From Anaerolineales bacterium (lineage in GTDB: Bacteria; Chloroflexota; Anaerolineae; Aggregatilineales; UBA2796): a DNA stretch of 64,000 nucleotides. Positions 36,301 to 45,972 of this stretch are shown piece after piece. The notes under the pieces are model-generated. The model saw only the letters and a program-made list of their open reading frames with translations. It was not told the DNA's origin and did no database searches. Every line of letters begins with the position of its first letter. Within the stretch, counting starts at the first letter, position 1. Where the stretch lies: contig JABTTZ010000004.1 in the NCBI GenBank assembly GCA_015075625.1, forward strand, positions 186,001-250,000. Reading direction: 5' to 3'. The position numbers and the translations under genes are program-made.

Positions 36301-39300
36301 TTCGGGGTGTGCTGGCTATGCCAACCCTGCACCGTTGGTGGTGACAACCACCGCCGACGCAGGTGCAGGTAGCCTCCGCCAAGCGATGATCAACGCCAAC
36401 GCGAATGTGGGCGCGGATCGGATCACCTTCAACATCGCGGGCTGTCCGGGCGGGCTTTGCACGATTCTCCTCCTCTCGCCCCTCCCACCACTTACGGAGG
36501 CAGTCGATATTGACGGGATCACCCAAACGGGCGCTAGCTGCCCGAACACGCCCCGCATTGAGGTGCAGGCAAACAACCCCCCCACGAAAACCGGAACAGG
36601 CTTTGAATTCCAAGCCGGGGCGACGGGCAGCCGCCTGCGCGGGCTGATCATTCAAGGCTTTGATGGAGCAACCGGACGCGCTGTTCACCTGAACGGCGCT
36701 GGCTCCACCCATATCGCCTGTAACTTCATCGGCACAAATAGCACAGGGAACGCCGTCACCGTCGGTACAACGGATAACACCATTGGGATCGACCTGACGG
36801 GGAACGCCACCCGTAATGTGATCGGCGTGAACGGCGATCTGATGGAAGATATGTGGGAACGGAACGTCATTGGCGCTGTCTCTCCTGGCTTTACCTTTGG
36901 GATTCGCTTTAATGGTGTCCCCACGACGCTCCTCGCCAACGCCATTCGTGGCAACCACATCGGCATTGGAGCAAACGGGACGAGCGCCATCGGTGTTGAG
37001 ACCGGCATATACATCCTCGGCGAGGGCAACCAAATCGGGACGAATGCCGACGGCATCAGCGATACCCTGGAACGCAATGTGATCAGCAACGGCGTGTTCG
37101 GCATCCAACTGGGCGATAGTGACACCCAAGACACCCTGATTCGCGGGAACTACATCGGGACAAACGCAGCAGGGATAACAGCGGCAGGAAACACCTCCGG
37201 GGTGTTTATTCCCGCCTCAGCTAACGTCACCGGAACGTTCATCGGGACGAACGGCGACGGGACAAACGACGCTATTGAGGGCAACCTCATCTCTGGCAAT
37301 GGTACAGGGGTTTTCATTGGCAGCGGGACAAGCGTTGTGGTTGCCGGAAACCTCATTGGGACGGATGCTTCTGGGGCTTTGGCATTAGGGAATACGGCAT
37401 ATGGCGTGAACGTTTCTAACAGCGGCACCACCGCCCGCATTGGGACGAACGCCGATGGCACAAGCGATGCCTTAGAACGCAACATATTCGCCGCCAACAC
37501 CACAGCCAGCCTTCTCTTTGACTCGGCGGATAACTCCGTTGTGCAAGGGAACACCTTTGGCGTGAACGCCACACAAACGAGCGTGATCGCCTCCACCCTT
37601 GCCATTCATCTGAGCGTTGGGGCGGATAACAATCGCATCGGGACAAACGGCGATAACACGCGGGATGCTGCCGAGGGCAACTTGATTGTCGCCGGAACAA
37701 CGGCTGTTCTGCTAGACAATGGTGGCGTTGGGGCAGCACCTAGCGGGAACAGCATTTCCGGGAATACCATTGGCAAGGTTGGGACGTTGGGTGGCTTCAG
37801 CAATGCTGCGATGATCATCCGCAACGGGGCAAACGCCAACATCATCGGCGCGAACGGCGATGGTAGTCTGGGCGAGGCAAATGAGGGCAACACCATCAGC
37901 GGAAACAGCGATGATGCGATCCGCGTGCAAGACAGCGCCTCACTCGCCAACCGGATTTCTGGCAACAGCATATTCAACAATGGCACAACCGCAGCGCATT
38001 TGGGGATTGACTTGGTGGGTGTAGATGGGGTGAACGCCAACGATGGTGGCGACCCCGATCCAGGTCCGAACACCCTTCAGAACTTCCCCATCGTCATCAG
38101 CGCAGGCGATGCCGCCGTCTCTGGCACGCTGAACAGCACCCTTAGCACAGCAAACTTCCGGGTGGAAGTCTACGCCAACGAAACGTGCGACACGAGCGGC
38201 AACGGCGAGGGGCAGTACTACCTCGGCGGCGTAACGGGCGTGAACACCGACGGGGCAGGCAACGCCGCTTGGATGGTGAGTGGAATCACGAACCTGCCTA
38301 GTTCGGCACGGTTCATCACCGCGCTGGCGATCTCGGCAGCGGGGAACACTTCAGAGTTCTCGCCGTGTCGGGCACTTCCGGTGGTGATCGACTCAACAGA
38401 TGCCTCTACGATATTCCTTGACGCGGCGCACGCCATTGCTGAAGGGGCAACCATTGGGGATCGCTTCATCTTGCGGCTGCCAACAGCACTCACAGGGGCA
38501 GAGACGGTCACGGTGACGATCACCTCGAACAACGCCGCCCGCCTCCTCTTTGTCGTGCAGACACACCCTGTCTTCACCACGGCGAGTTCGCGGAGTTACG
38601 TCTTCACCAGCGCAAACTGGAGTCTCCCCCGCGCCGTGAACCTCCACGCGCCGAACAACACAGGCGACCCAGCCGGAGCGGAGACAATCACCTTCAATGT
38701 GGATATCACCGCCAGTTCCTCGCCCAACTACACAGTGGGCGCGGCGTACACCGATCAGCCCGTTTTCGTCTACGATCCGGGTGTGATCGTCACACCGAGC
38801 GGAACGCCCACGCTGAGCATCCCTGTCTCTGGCATGGAGGGGACGTACTATCTCAATCTCTCCGCGCCGCCCGGCATGGTGCTGAACAATGTCGTGCCGA
38901 ACTATCCAGAGTCGGTGACGATTGATGTTGGTAGCTACAATACGACGCTGCTCAACATTACCCCTGCCGCCCGCACTTTTACACGGGCGAACTGGATGAC
39001 TCAGCAAGGCTATCTGGTCGTTCGCTTGCGTGCGACGACGGTCACGGTGAATCATCTTGTCTACTCGGACATCACCGGTCCCGCCACCTCGCGCTACGGC
39101 GGTCCGATTCCGGTGACGATCAGCACGGCGACGATTAACACCCCCGCCGATGTACGTCTGACGCACGCCGTTAGCACGCGGCGCGTGGCAGTGGGCGAGA
39201 CCTTTACCTACACGCTCACACTGAACAATGGCGGACAGGGAAATGTCGTTGGCTTAAAGCTAACGAGCGACCTCCCCGAAGGCGTGGCGTTTGTCCGGGC

Positions 39301-40321
39301 GACGAGTGCCGTTGGCGGTGAGTGTGTCTATGAAGCGGATGCACACCGCGTCGTTTGCGACTATGGCGGGCGCTCCTTTGATCGGGGACGGATGGAGACG
39401 GTGCAGATCGACGTGATCGCCACCGCACCAGCAGGGATGACCCTGACGGCGCAGGCGAGCAGCACGGCAATCCCGCTTGATCCAGACCGGACAAACAATA
39501 CGAATATTGCCGCGCCAGCCGTCACGGTGACGGGGGCGACGGGCGACATTTATGCGGCGAACCCGAACGGTTCGGGGCGCGTGCGGCTGACAAACGACCC
39601 GACGGATGACCTCCACCCAGCGTACAGCCCGGATGGATCGCAGATTGCCTATGTCGCCTTACGGCATGGTAATCCTGAAGTCTATGTCATGAATTCTGAC
39701 GGCTCAAACCAACGGCGTGTTACAATGCACCCTGCCGCTGACCTCTACCCAACGTGGTCGCCGGATGGGGCGCGGATCGTCTTTGCCTCCACGCGAGGCG
39801 GCGGTGGGCTACGCCTTTATGTCATGAACGCTGATGGGACGAATGTCGTTCCTCTGGGCGGCGGGGCAGATGCCCAACAGCCCGTCTTCAGCCCGGATGG
39901 GACGAAGATCGCTTATGTGGCGGGCGTGAACGGCGTTTTGGATGTCTTTGTCATGAACGCCGACGGGACGGGGATCACGCAGCTGACCAGTGGCTATGGG
40001 GCACAGCGTCCCACGTGGTCACCGGATGGGGCGCGGATCGCCTTCAGCGGCGGCGCGTCGCCGGAACTCTATGTGATGACCGCCAATGGTGGGAATGTCA
40101 CCCGTCTGACAAACGACGCCTACCGCGATGAGTCGCCCACATGGGCGGCGGATGGGACACTGGTGTTTGCCAGCGATCGGGATGGCAAGGCGGGCTTGTA
40201 CCGGCTGACGTTCAAGGGCAATGGCACACGGATAACGAAGATCGGCGGGACGGGCGCGAACGATGTGATGCCCGCCGCCGGACGAACACACATCGCCTTT
40301 GCGCGGGTGACGGGACGCTAA
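33383..40321 (+). CDS. Giant secreted beta-helix protein with C-terminal DUF11 and TolB-like propeller
   Basis: A 2312-aa protein (ATG 33383, AAAGGA upstream) with a signal peptide (RFLLVLILLTVLFSVPATPARA). Three modules each open with a CSLREA-like segment: FTVTNTYDSGPGTLRQAI, YVVTTTADSGVGSLRQAI and LVVTTTADAGAGSLRQAM. Each is followed by many right-handed beta-helix coils of the type IGTNADGxxDxxERNxISGN and closes with a NTSEFSPC-like segment. Residues about 1930-2050 hold one DUF11-like domain (TFTYTLTLNNGGQGNVVGL), and the last 260 residues are a TolB-like propeller (YSPDGSQIAYVA, WSPDGARIVFAS). It is presumably a cell-surface or extracellular protein. No sortase or type IX signal is visible. 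The nucleotide repeats reflect the protein repeats. Confidence 0.88.
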   Translation: MRPIGRFLLVLILLTVLFSVPATPARAATFTVTNTYDSGPGTLRQAIIDANANGGADVINFGIITGTCHSSLVCMITLLTPLPAITGQTTLNGTTQSGTSCSAAPKIQIMAGNATVADAAALSFTSTANNSTVAGLSISGFNGTNGIGLNLDGADNMVVTCSLIGVRATDLNPAGNTVGVRLTNTAVNNRIGTNADGTNDAAERNTISGNVTGILLTGSGTANNIIAGNYLGLSSSGAQYVGNMDAIVIDNASATNTIGGITNNVEGNTIAGNTGRGITLTSTAGINNLISVNSIFGNGGLGIDLNADGVDTNDTLDPDTGPNGRQNYPLLLTGYQMGRQIIATLNTTASTGGLSVDVYANASCDGLGYGEGQFFMGRATSISTDGSGNVTIMIDALTVPAGMPFITMVARTSGGSSSEFSPCYNFTPQSYVVTTTADSGVGSLRQAITDANVQPGIDTITFNIPPADPNCVAGVCTITPVTVLPEVAKPLILNATTQPGAVCPGSSSNGDLRIVLQGTGAASVAYGLQFNDNADYSEVRGFVIGGFANASSVGLNLFGADYVKVQCNFLGINQAGATANANRVGVRVGVSSIDSDGVFIGVDGNGINDTNERNVISGNIQQGILDSSNPSSDSLVVAGNYIGTNAAGTASVGNGGNGITITNTAFVTIGTNSDGVSDLLERNVISGNTGIGLQFTSFIVTNRVMGNYIGTNAAGTAAIPNISNGILISGTNGTPILTIGTNGDGINDLVEGNVISGNGGHGFQITSLGSGSFTLAGNIIGMNATGTAALGNTIGVNLNITNMSGVIGSDAATPNPLEGNLIAGNTQDGIVHNNTATNVRVSMNRIFNNGTLVNHLGFDLGTDGPTANDAGDGDGGSNNLQNFPVISSAVLTGSTVTVSASLNSTASTTFRIELFANSSCDTSGFGEGKTYLASQNVTTDGAGNVSFSFTPEVTPGQPIYTMTAIDGNNTSEFSGCAGYANPAPLVVTTTADAGAGSLRQAMINANANVGADRITFNIAGCPGGLCTILLLSPLPPLTEAVDIDGITQTGASCPNTPRIEVQANNPPTKTGTGFEFQAGATGSRLRGLIIQGFDGATGRAVHLNGAGSTHIACNFIGTNSTGNAVTVGTTDNTIGIDLTGNATRNVIGVNGDLMEDMWERNVIGAVSPGFTFGIRFNGVPTTLLANAIRGNHIGIGANGTSAIGVETGIYILGEGNQIGTNADGISDTLERNVISNGVFGIQLGDSDTQDTLIRGNYIGTNAAGITAAGNTSGVFIPASANVTGTFIGTNGDGTNDAIEGNLISGNGTGVFIGSGTSVVVAGNLIGTDASGALALGNTAYGVNVSNSGTTARIGTNADGTSDALERNIFAANTTASLLFDSADNSVVQGNTFGVNATQTSVIASTLAIHLSVGADNNRIGTNGDNTRDAAEGNLIVAGTTAVLLDNGGVGAAPSGNSISGNTIGKVGTLGGFSNAAMIIRNGANANIIGANGDGSLGEANEGNTISGNSDDAIRVQDSASLANRISGNSIFNNGTTAAHLGIDLVGVDGVNANDGGDPDPGPNTLQNFPIVISAGDAAVSGTLNSTLSTANFRVEVYANETCDTSGNGEGQYYLGGVTGVNTDGAGNAAWMVSGITNLPSSARFITALAISAAGNTSEFSPCRALPVVIDSTDASTIFLDAAHAIAEGATIGDRFILRLPTALTGAETVTVTITSNNAARLLFVVQTHPVFTTASSRSYVFTSANWSLPRAVNLHAPNNTGDPAGAETITFNVDITASSSPNYTVGAAYTDQPVFVYDPGVIVTPSGTPTLSIPVSGMEGTYYLNLSAPPGMVLNNVVPNYPESVTIDVGSYNTTLLNITPAARTFTRANWMTQQGYLVVRLRATTVTVNHLVYSDITGPATSRYGGPIPVTISTATINTPADVRLTHAVSTRRVAVGETFTYTLTLNNGGQGNVVGLKLTSDLPEGVAFVRATSAVGGECVYEADAHRVVCDYGGRSFDRGRMETVQIDVIATAPAGMTLTAQASSTAIPLDPDRTNNTNIAAPAVTVTGATGDIYAANPNGSGRVRLTNDPTDDLHPAYSPDGSQIAYVALRHGNPEVYVMNSDGSNQRRVTMHPAADLYPTWSPDGARIVFASTRGGGGLRLYVMNADGTNVVPLGGGADAQQPVFSPDGTKIAYVAGVNGVLDVFVMNADGTGITQLTSGYGAQRPTWSPDGARIAFSGGASPELYVMTANGGNVTRLTNDAYRDESPTWAADGTLVFASDRDGKAGLYRLTFKGNGTRITKIGGTGANDVMPAAGRTHIAFARVTGR

Positions 40322-40377
40322 GCACAACCCCTCACCCCTAGCCCCCTCGCTTGCATAGCAGGCGAGGGGAATCTGTC

Positions 40378-40407
40378 GCGCCTTTCCCTATACACAGGGA
40401 AAGGCGC
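40378..40407. terminator. Bidirectional hairpin between convergent genes
   Basis: A perfect 12-bp stem (GCGCCTTTCCCT with its complement, loop ATACAC) lies between the giant protein gene and fabF, which converge here. A second hairpin, CCCCTCGC...GCGAGGGG, precedes it. Uridine runs are poor, so the efficiency is uncertain. Confidence 0.55.
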
Positions 40408-40497
40408 TTGCCTTTGGTGGTCTTGTATTTCAAGCCCCGCAGGGGTCATTTGAATACACTATTATTGGGATACACTGCCAACAGAACCTACCCCCGC

Positions 40498-41736
40498 TCA
40501 GCCTTCCCACTTTTTGAAGATCAACACGGCGTTTTGCCCACCAAAGCCGAAAGAATTGCTCATCACATGGCGGAGCGCTGCCTTGCGGGGGACATTCGGC
40601 ACATAGTCAAGGTCACAGTCTGGGTCAGGGTGTTCGTAATTGATCGTCGGGGGGATGATCCCATCGCGCATCGCCATAATTGAATAGACCGCCTCAAAAA
40701 CGCCCGATGAACTCATCGCATGTCCGGTCATTGATTTTGTGCTGCTGATCGGGATTTTATAGGCATGTTCGCCAAAAACCATCTTGATCACTTTTGTCTC
40801 TTGCGAGTCGTTGATTGGGGTGCTTGTCCCGTGCGCATTGATGTAATCAATGTCGTGGATGGTCAAGCCCGCTTTTTTCAGGGCGCTGCGCATGGCGTAG
40901 GCAACGGCTGTCCCTTCTGGGTCGGGGGCGGTTACATGGGCGGCATCACAGGTGCAGCCATAGCCAACAAGCTCAGCGAAGATCGGTGCGCCGCGCCCTT
41001 GCGCATGGTCTAGCGATTCCAACATTAAGACGCCCGCGCCTTCAGAGGGGACAAAGCCATCTCGCGTGGCGTCAAAGGGGCGGCTTGCCTTTGTTGGGTC
41101 ACCGTTGCTGTGGGTCAGCGCCCGCATCGCATTGAGTCCAACCATTGAAAAACGGGCAAAACTTGCCTCAGAGCCGCCCGCAAAGGCGACCTCGGCATCG
41201 CCGCGCTGGATGAGCGCCGCTGCCTCGCCAATGGCGATCCCACTCGTAGCGCAGGCGGCAGCAATGCTGTAATTCACGCCCCGAATCCCCATGTTCATGG
41301 CGATCTGCGCCGCGCCCATGTTCCCGATCACCGAGGGGAAGGTGAGCGGTTTCACCCGCCGCGCTCCCGTTGTGTAGAGCGTATCCAATCCTTCTTGGAG
41401 CGTCTCCGCGCCACCAAAACCTGCCCCCACAATGACCGCCGTCTCAAAGGTGTTTTGTGCGGTGATCGTGTAGTTTCCTTGTGCTGCCGCTTCTTGGGCG
41501 CAGACGATGGCGAACTGGGCAAAGCGATCCATCCGCCGCGCCTCTTTGTGACCGAGGAATTTCCCAGGATCAAAATCCTTCACTTCACCGCCGATATGCG
41601 TCTCAATCTCATCGGTATTCAGCCGCGTGATGGGGGCAATCCCAGAGATGCCCGCTTTGATGTTCTCCCAGTTTTCCGTCACGTTGTGACCGACGGGCGA
41701 GAGAAGTCCCATCCCAGTGATGACAATTCGTTTCAT
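40498..41736 (-). CDS. fabF: Beta-ketoacyl-ACP synthase II
   Basis: A 412-aa condensing enzyme of fatty acid elongation. The Cys-His-His triad is visible: AAACATSG (nucleophile Cys, about residue 163), INAHGTSTPINDSQE (His) and KSMTGHAMSSSG (His), plus the C-terminal NSFGFGGQNAVLIF. AGGA lies eight bases before the ATG. Length is normal for FabF. It stands alone, not in a fab cluster, and is divergent from the M28 peptidase gene. Confidence 0.95.
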   Translation of the reverse strand: MKRIVITGMGLLSPVGHNVTENWENIKAGISGIAPITRLNTDEIETHIGGEVKDFDPGKFLGHKEARRMDRFAQFAIVCAQEAAAQGNYTITAQNTFETAVIVGAGFGGAETLQEGLDTLYTTGARRVKPLTFPSVIGNMGAAQIAMNMGIRGVNYSIAAACATSGIAIGEAAALIQRGDAEVAFAGGSEASFARFSMVGLNAMRALTHSNGDPTKASRPFDATRDGFVPSEGAGVLMLESLDHAQGRGAPIFAELVGYGCTCDAAHVTAPDPEGTAVAYAMRSALKKAGLTIHDIDYINAHGTSTPINDSQETKVIKMVFGEHAYKIPISSTKSMTGHAMSSSGVFEAVYSIMAMRDGIIPPTINYEHPDPDCDLDYVPNVPRKAALRHVMSNSFGFGGQNAVLIFKKWEG

Positions 41737-41907
41737 GAATAATTCCTGTGTCTTTCCGCGAATGCCTCACGATGAAAACACCGCCACCCAAAAAAAGATA
41801 GACTCTAGATCACTTCTGCCTTGTATGCCGTTTTAGGTGCGCTCCATTGTATCAAATGTCTGAGCGGTTGGCGGTTATGATGGCATGTGGATAGGGGAAC
41901 GAAGGTT

Positions 41908-43284
41908 ATGTATCCAAAATTGGTTAGCAGCCTCTGCTTGCTTATCGTTCTCACCGCCTGCGGGCGCAGCGCCGAACCGCCTGTTACACTGGCGATCCGC
42001 ACCCCTGAGCCGATCCCAACAACCACCCTTGCCAACCCACCAACGCCGACATCGGCGGTCAGCCTCAGTTCAGCACGCCCGCTTGATCCGGCGATCCTCC
42101 CCATTTTAGAGAGGGTCAGCGCTGAACGGTTGATCGCCACTGTGACCGATTTAGCTGGCATGGGGACGCGCCATGTCCTTTCCACCCGCGATGATCCACT
42201 GACGGGGATCGGCGCGGCACGCGACTATCTGCTCGCCCAGTTCACCGCCTTGCAGGACGCCAACCCCAGTAAGCAGATTGCCGTTTGGACACAGCCCTTC
42301 ACTTACACATGGCGGGTGTGGACGATTCAGGCGGAAAACGTTGTCGCCATTTTCCCCGGCTCAGCGCCGGATGCGGGGGTGTATATCGTGGGGGCGCATT
42401 ATGACAGCGTATCGAACGACCCTTTCAACGGGAACATGCCCGCCCCCGGCGCCAACGATAACGCTTCCGGTGTCGCGGCGGTGCTGGAGATTGCCCGTAT
42501 CCTCGCCCCGCGCTCTCACAGGGCGACGGTCATTTTTGTCGCCTTCAGCGGGGAGGAAACAGGGCGGCAGGGAAGTCTCGCCTTTGTGAACGAGTATCTC
42601 CGCGCCCAAAACCCCGCCATTCCAGTAGCGGGCATGGTGAATCTCGACATTGTAGGCAGCCCAGAGGGGGCGCGGGGCGTCCGCGATCCGCGCACAATGC
42701 GTCTTTTTTCGGCATCTCCCAATGATTCCGTTGGACGCGCCTTTGCCCGCCAAATGATGTGGGTTGCCAACACCTACATCACCGATATGAACGTGGTTTT
42801 GCAGACTACCGAAGATCGGGACGGACGGTGGGGCGACCAGATGTCCTTCACCGCCGTTGGCTACCCCTCGGCGCGGCTCATGCAAGGGGTGGAGAACACC
42901 GCCCGCCAACATTCTCCCTACGATACCGTCGAAGGAGTCGATGCGGCGTATCTGCGGCGGGCGACGCGGGTGGCGCTGGCGGCGATTCTGACCCTTGCCG
43001 AGGGGCTGCCCCCGCCCCTGTTTCAAGGGCTGCGGCGGGAGGGGGACACGATCAGCGCCAGTTGGACGCCCGTTTCCGGCGCGGGGGGCTATCTGATCCT
43101 CTTGCGCGGGCGCGACTCGCTCTTTTACGATACCGTTCTCACCGTGAACGGCGGCGATCTGGGGCGGATCACATGGGAGCATTTCGGCGCATTCGAGACG
43201 ATTGCCATGATGAGTGTCGCCCCTTCGGGATGGGCGGGCGCAGCCTCGGCAGAGGTGGCAATTGGGCGCTGGTTGGGGCAGTAG
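41908..43284 (+). CDS. M28-family zinc metallopeptidase, lipoprotein
   Basis: A 458-aa lipoprotein from ATG 41908: MYPKLVSSLCLLIVLTACGR has an LTAC lipobox. The peptidase domain shows the M28 metal ligands and catalytic residues in order: GAHYDSVSND (His, Asp nearby), GANDNASGVAAVLE (bridging Asp), FSGEETGRQGS (catalytic Glu plus ligand Glu), NLDIVGSP (Asp) and RQHSPYDTVEGVD (His). It should be an aminopeptidase or carboxypeptidase on the outer face of the membrane. The last 85 residues form an extra beta-rich domain. The upstream GTG at 41887 has no ribosome site. Confidence 0.88.
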   Translation: MYPKLVSSLCLLIVLTACGRSAEPPVTLAIRTPEPIPTTTLANPPTPTSAVSLSSARPLDPAILPILERVSAERLIATVTDLAGMGTRHVLSTRDDPLTGIGAARDYLLAQFTALQDANPSKQIAVWTQPFTYTWRVWTIQAENVVAIFPGSAPDAGVYIVGAHYDSVSNDPFNGNMPAPGANDNASGVAAVLEIARILAPRSHRATVIFVAFSGEETGRQGSLAFVNEYLRAQNPAIPVAGMVNLDIVGSPEGARGVRDPRTMRLFSASPNDSVGRAFARQMMWVANTYITDMNVVLQTTEDRDGRWGDQMSFTAVGYPSARLMQGVENTARQHSPYDTVEGVDAAYLRRATRVALAAILTLAEGLPPPLFQGLRREGDTISASWTPVSGAGGYLILLRGRDSLFYDTVLTVNGGDLGRITWEHFGAFETIAMMSVAPSGWAGAASAEVAIGRWLGQ

Positions 43285-43360
43285 CAGGGGTGGGCGACCA
43301 GATAGGGTCGCCCCTACAAGATTGCGGATCGTCGCGTTTTCCAGCCCAGAAGGGATGGGT

Positions 43361-43792
43361 CTACGCCGTGTATTCCCAATCGCCACTCTTGCCGCCCTTT
43401 TTGGAGAGCAGCCGTGTATGGGCGATCTCCAAGTCTTTTGTGTGCGGCTTTAGCATGTCGTAGAGCGTCAAGGCGGTGAGACTGGACGCTGTGAGTGCCT
43501 CCATCTCCACGCCGGTTGGGGCGTGCGTTTTGACAAGGGCGCGAATGTACACCCCCTCAGCGGTGAAGGTGTAGGTAATATCGACGCCAGTAATGGGCAG
43601 CGGGTGGCAGAGGGGAATCAGTTCCCATGTCTTTTTTGCCGCCATGATCCCCGCCGCCCGCGCCATTTCCAGCGCATCGCCTTTCTCCAAGCGGCGTTCT
43701 TGAAGAAGCGTTTGCACCTCTGGCGGAAGTTTTAGAAGGGTCTCAGCAAGCGCCTCGCGGCGAGTGGCTTGCTTATCGGTGACATCTTTCAT
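43361..43792 (-). CDS. moaC: Cyclic pyranopterin monophosphate synthase
   Basis: A 143-aa MoaC, which makes cyclic pyranopterin monophosphate in molybdenum cofactor synthesis. It has the [12 protein letters not shown] start, [14 protein letters not shown], and [14 protein letters not shown] followed by LTLYDMLKP. The N-terminus is slightly shorter than in E. coli MoaC but the active-site parts are complete. Its ATG overlaps the stop of moaE by four bases. No moaA or moaD is adjacent. Confidence 0.93.
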   Translation of the reverse strand: MKDVTDKQATRREALAETLLKLPPEVQTLLQERRLEKGDALEMARAAGIMAAKKTWELIPLCHPLPITGVDITYTFTAEGVYIRALVKTHAPTGVEMEALTASSLTALTLYDMLKPHTKDLEIAHTRLLSKKGGKSGDWEYTA

Positions 43793-44232
43793 GGTTGGTC
43801 GTTCTCCGGTGGAGTGAGGGGGACACCCTCAAGATAACGGCTATCTCCATCTGTGTAGTGTTCTTCTTTCCAAATGGGGGCGCGGCGTTTCACCTCGTCA
43901 ATGGCATAGCGCGAGGCGGCGTATGCCTCGCGGCGATGTGCCGCCCGCGTTACGACGATCACACTAGGCTCGCCCAACGCCAAGACGCCGATCCGATGCT
44001 GAATGCGGCACACCCTTGCCCCGTGTTGGGTGCAGGCTTCTTGTTCGATCTGGGCAATCACCGTTTCGGCAAGGACGATGTGCGCCTCGTAATACATCCC
44101 TCGGACGGGCAGCCCATCATTTTCGTTACGCACCGTGCCAAGAAAGATGATCAATGCCCCCGACGCCAGATCGTCCGTCTCGGCAATCAGGGCAGTTGTG
44201 TCAAGGGGCTGATCGGTGATCCACCGTCCCAT
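43789..44232 (-). CDS. moaE: Molybdopterin synthase catalytic subunit
   Basis: A 147-aa MoaE with IIFLGTVRNENDG, HRIGVLALGEPSVIV, HRREAY and the C-terminal IDEVKRRAPIWKEEHY, whose Lys residues act in dithiolene formation. The enzyme needs the small subunit MoaD, which is not next to it; the nearest MoaD-like protein in the window is at 7431-7727. Its start directly abuts the M1 peptidase stop, and its stop overlaps moaC. Confidence 0.93.
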   Translation of the reverse strand: MGRWITDQPLDTTALIAETDDLASGALIIFLGTVRNENDGLPVRGMYYEAHIVLAETVIAQIEQEACTQHGARVCRIQHRIGVLALGEPSVIVVTRAAHRREAYAASRYAIDEVKRRAPIWKEEHYTDGDSRYLEGVPLTPPENDQP

Positions 44233-45876
44233 TTAACCCTCTTTCCCGCCTTCATTGGCAGCAGGGGAGGCAAATCCCCCAACCCATTTTTCAAAGACCT
44301 CGGTCAGGTCTTGCCCGCTGATTTCCTCAAAGACCTTCTTCACATCGGGCGAAAAGACAATCTGATACTTATAGCGGTGGAAATACGTCCAAAGCGCTTT
44401 GTAGACCGTCTCTTGCCCCAAAAGGCGTTCTAATTCGATATAGAACAAGGGACCCTTACGATAGACAATTGCCCCATACCCACCGCCAACATAGCGACGG
44501 ACAGGAAGATCAAGCGGGAGGTCGAGAGAACCGCTCCCCACATAGCCCGTGTAGGCGCGTTGAAAGTTGTTAATGTAGTCTTGCGCCTGCGTCCCTTCAG
44601 GGTAAATCGTCCGCATATAAACGAATTCTGTGTAGGATGTGAGCGATTCATCCAACCAGGGGTGATTCACCTGATCGTTGCCGATCAAGCCATAGAACCA
44701 CTGATGCCCGATTTCATGGGCAATGACGATTTCTAGGTAGGGATTGCCACGCATCCATGACCGTTCGGCAATCTGGACCAGACCGGGGAACTCTACCCCG
44801 CTTGGTGTTGGGTTTTGGACAATATCAAGTTCGCGGTAGGGATACTCGCCAAAGGTGGCATTGAACGTTTTCACCGAATTGAGCGCCCACTCTGCCGCTT
44901 CATCTGTCCCGTTCGTCTTTTCGGCAAGGAGGTCTTTGTAGTGAACGATGTTGATCGTTGTGCCATCGACGGTCACAGCCTTGATTCCATAACGGGGGCT
45001 TGCCTGAAACGCATGATCGCGCATCGGTCCGGTCACATCGCGGTAGGTGACGGTGTTCTCAGCGTTTTCCGTCGTCTCAACAATCGTCCCACTCATGGCG
45101 ACGGCAACCTCTTTGGGAACGGTCAGCCGCACATCGTACAACCCCGACTCAGAATAGCCGGGATCGCCTTGTGGGGAGGGTAGATCGACCCACCAGCCCG
45201 TTTTTTGATCAAAGACCGAGAGCGTCGGGTACCATGCCGTTGCCGAGACAACTTGATTTTGGTAACCAAAACGCCCGTAGGAAGTCCCCAGCCCCCGCGA
45301 CAAAATGACGCCAAAGGTCATGGTCATCTCAACGCTCTCATTAGGCTGGAGCGGCAGGGCAAGGGGAATACCCATCACCGAGTTTAATTCGGCAAAGGAG
45401 GGCTTCACGGGTATCCCGTTGACGGTGACGTTATCGACGGTCATACGCCCGCCAAGCGCGGGGGTGTTCGGGTAAAGACGGAACACAATCACATCGAGCG
45501 GGATACCCGTTCGGTTGGTAAAGTGGACGCGCTGTGCCGCCCGAATCACAGCGTCTGGCTCAAAGCGAAGTTCAGCGACAATCAGGTAGCGATTCGCCTT
45601 GATAAAGGAGTCCACATCGGCGGCGAAGGTGGGTTTCATCGCCATTTTATGGACGCTGACATCCGTCCAATCAATAGTGGGAAGAGGAGCGGTGGTGAAA
45701 GGTGGAAGGGGTGTTGCCGTGACAAGGGGGCTGGCAGTTTCCGTTGGTTGGAGTGTGGGCTGTGCGGCATAGGTAAGTCGTTGAGGCGCGAAACCCGCCC
45801 GTCCGAACAAGACGATAAACAACAAGGCACAAAAAACACTGGCTGCGACAAATCGTTTCACCAACGCCCTCCTCAA
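44233..45876 (-). CDS. Secreted M1-family metallopeptidase
   Basis: A 547-aa protein with an N-terminal signal or anchor (VAASVFCALLFIVLFGRAG). The peptidase domain has the gluzincin motif VIAHEIGHQWFYGLIGND followed by WLDESLTSYTEF, i.e. HExxH plus the third ligand Glu. The N-terminal beta domain ends in a region with PTPSGVEFPGLVQI in place of the GAMEN exopeptidase signature, so specificity may differ from classical aminopeptidases. It is the first gene of a transcript continuing into moaE and moaC with no gap, though functional linkage is not obvious. Confidence 0.88.
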   Translation of the reverse strand: MRRALVKRFVAASVFCALLFIVLFGRAGFAPQRLTYAAQPTLQPTETASPLVTATPLPPFTTAPLPTIDWTDVSVHKMAMKPTFAADVDSFIKANRYLIVAELRFEPDAVIRAAQRVHFTNRTGIPLDVIVFRLYPNTPALGGRMTVDNVTVNGIPVKPSFAELNSVMGIPLALPLQPNESVEMTMTFGVILSRGLGTSYGRFGYQNQVVSATAWYPTLSVFDQKTGWWVDLPSPQGDPGYSESGLYDVRLTVPKEVAVAMSGTIVETTENAENTVTYRDVTGPMRDHAFQASPRYGIKAVTVDGTTINIVHYKDLLAEKTNGTDEAAEWALNSVKTFNATFGEYPYRELDIVQNPTPSGVEFPGLVQIAERSWMRGNPYLEIVIAHEIGHQWFYGLIGNDQVNHPWLDESLTSYTEFVYMRTIYPEGTQAQDYINNFQRAYTGYVGSGSLDLPLDLPVRRYVGGGYGAIVYRKGPLFYIELERLLGQETVYKALWTYFHRYKYQIVFSPDVKKVFEEISGQDLTEVFEKWVGGFASPAANEGGKEG

Positions 45877-45972
45877 CGCTCACGATGGTGAGATTATAGC
45901 GGGGGAACGCCTTATTTCGCAGCCCAAGTGTCTTGTTTTCGCTCAAGGCTCAGCAATTCTTCAACAAACGCC

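Noticed and set aside
36011-37129. Minus-strand ORF of 372 aa and others opposite the 2312-aa gene
   Set aside because: They are antisense shadows produced by the GC-rich periodic sequence; composition is unlike any protein family.
33960-37900. CRISPR-like array of short repeats
   Set aside because: The repeated stretches encode IGTNADG...ISGN beta-helix coils in one continuous reading frame, are degenerate, and have no uniform spacers.
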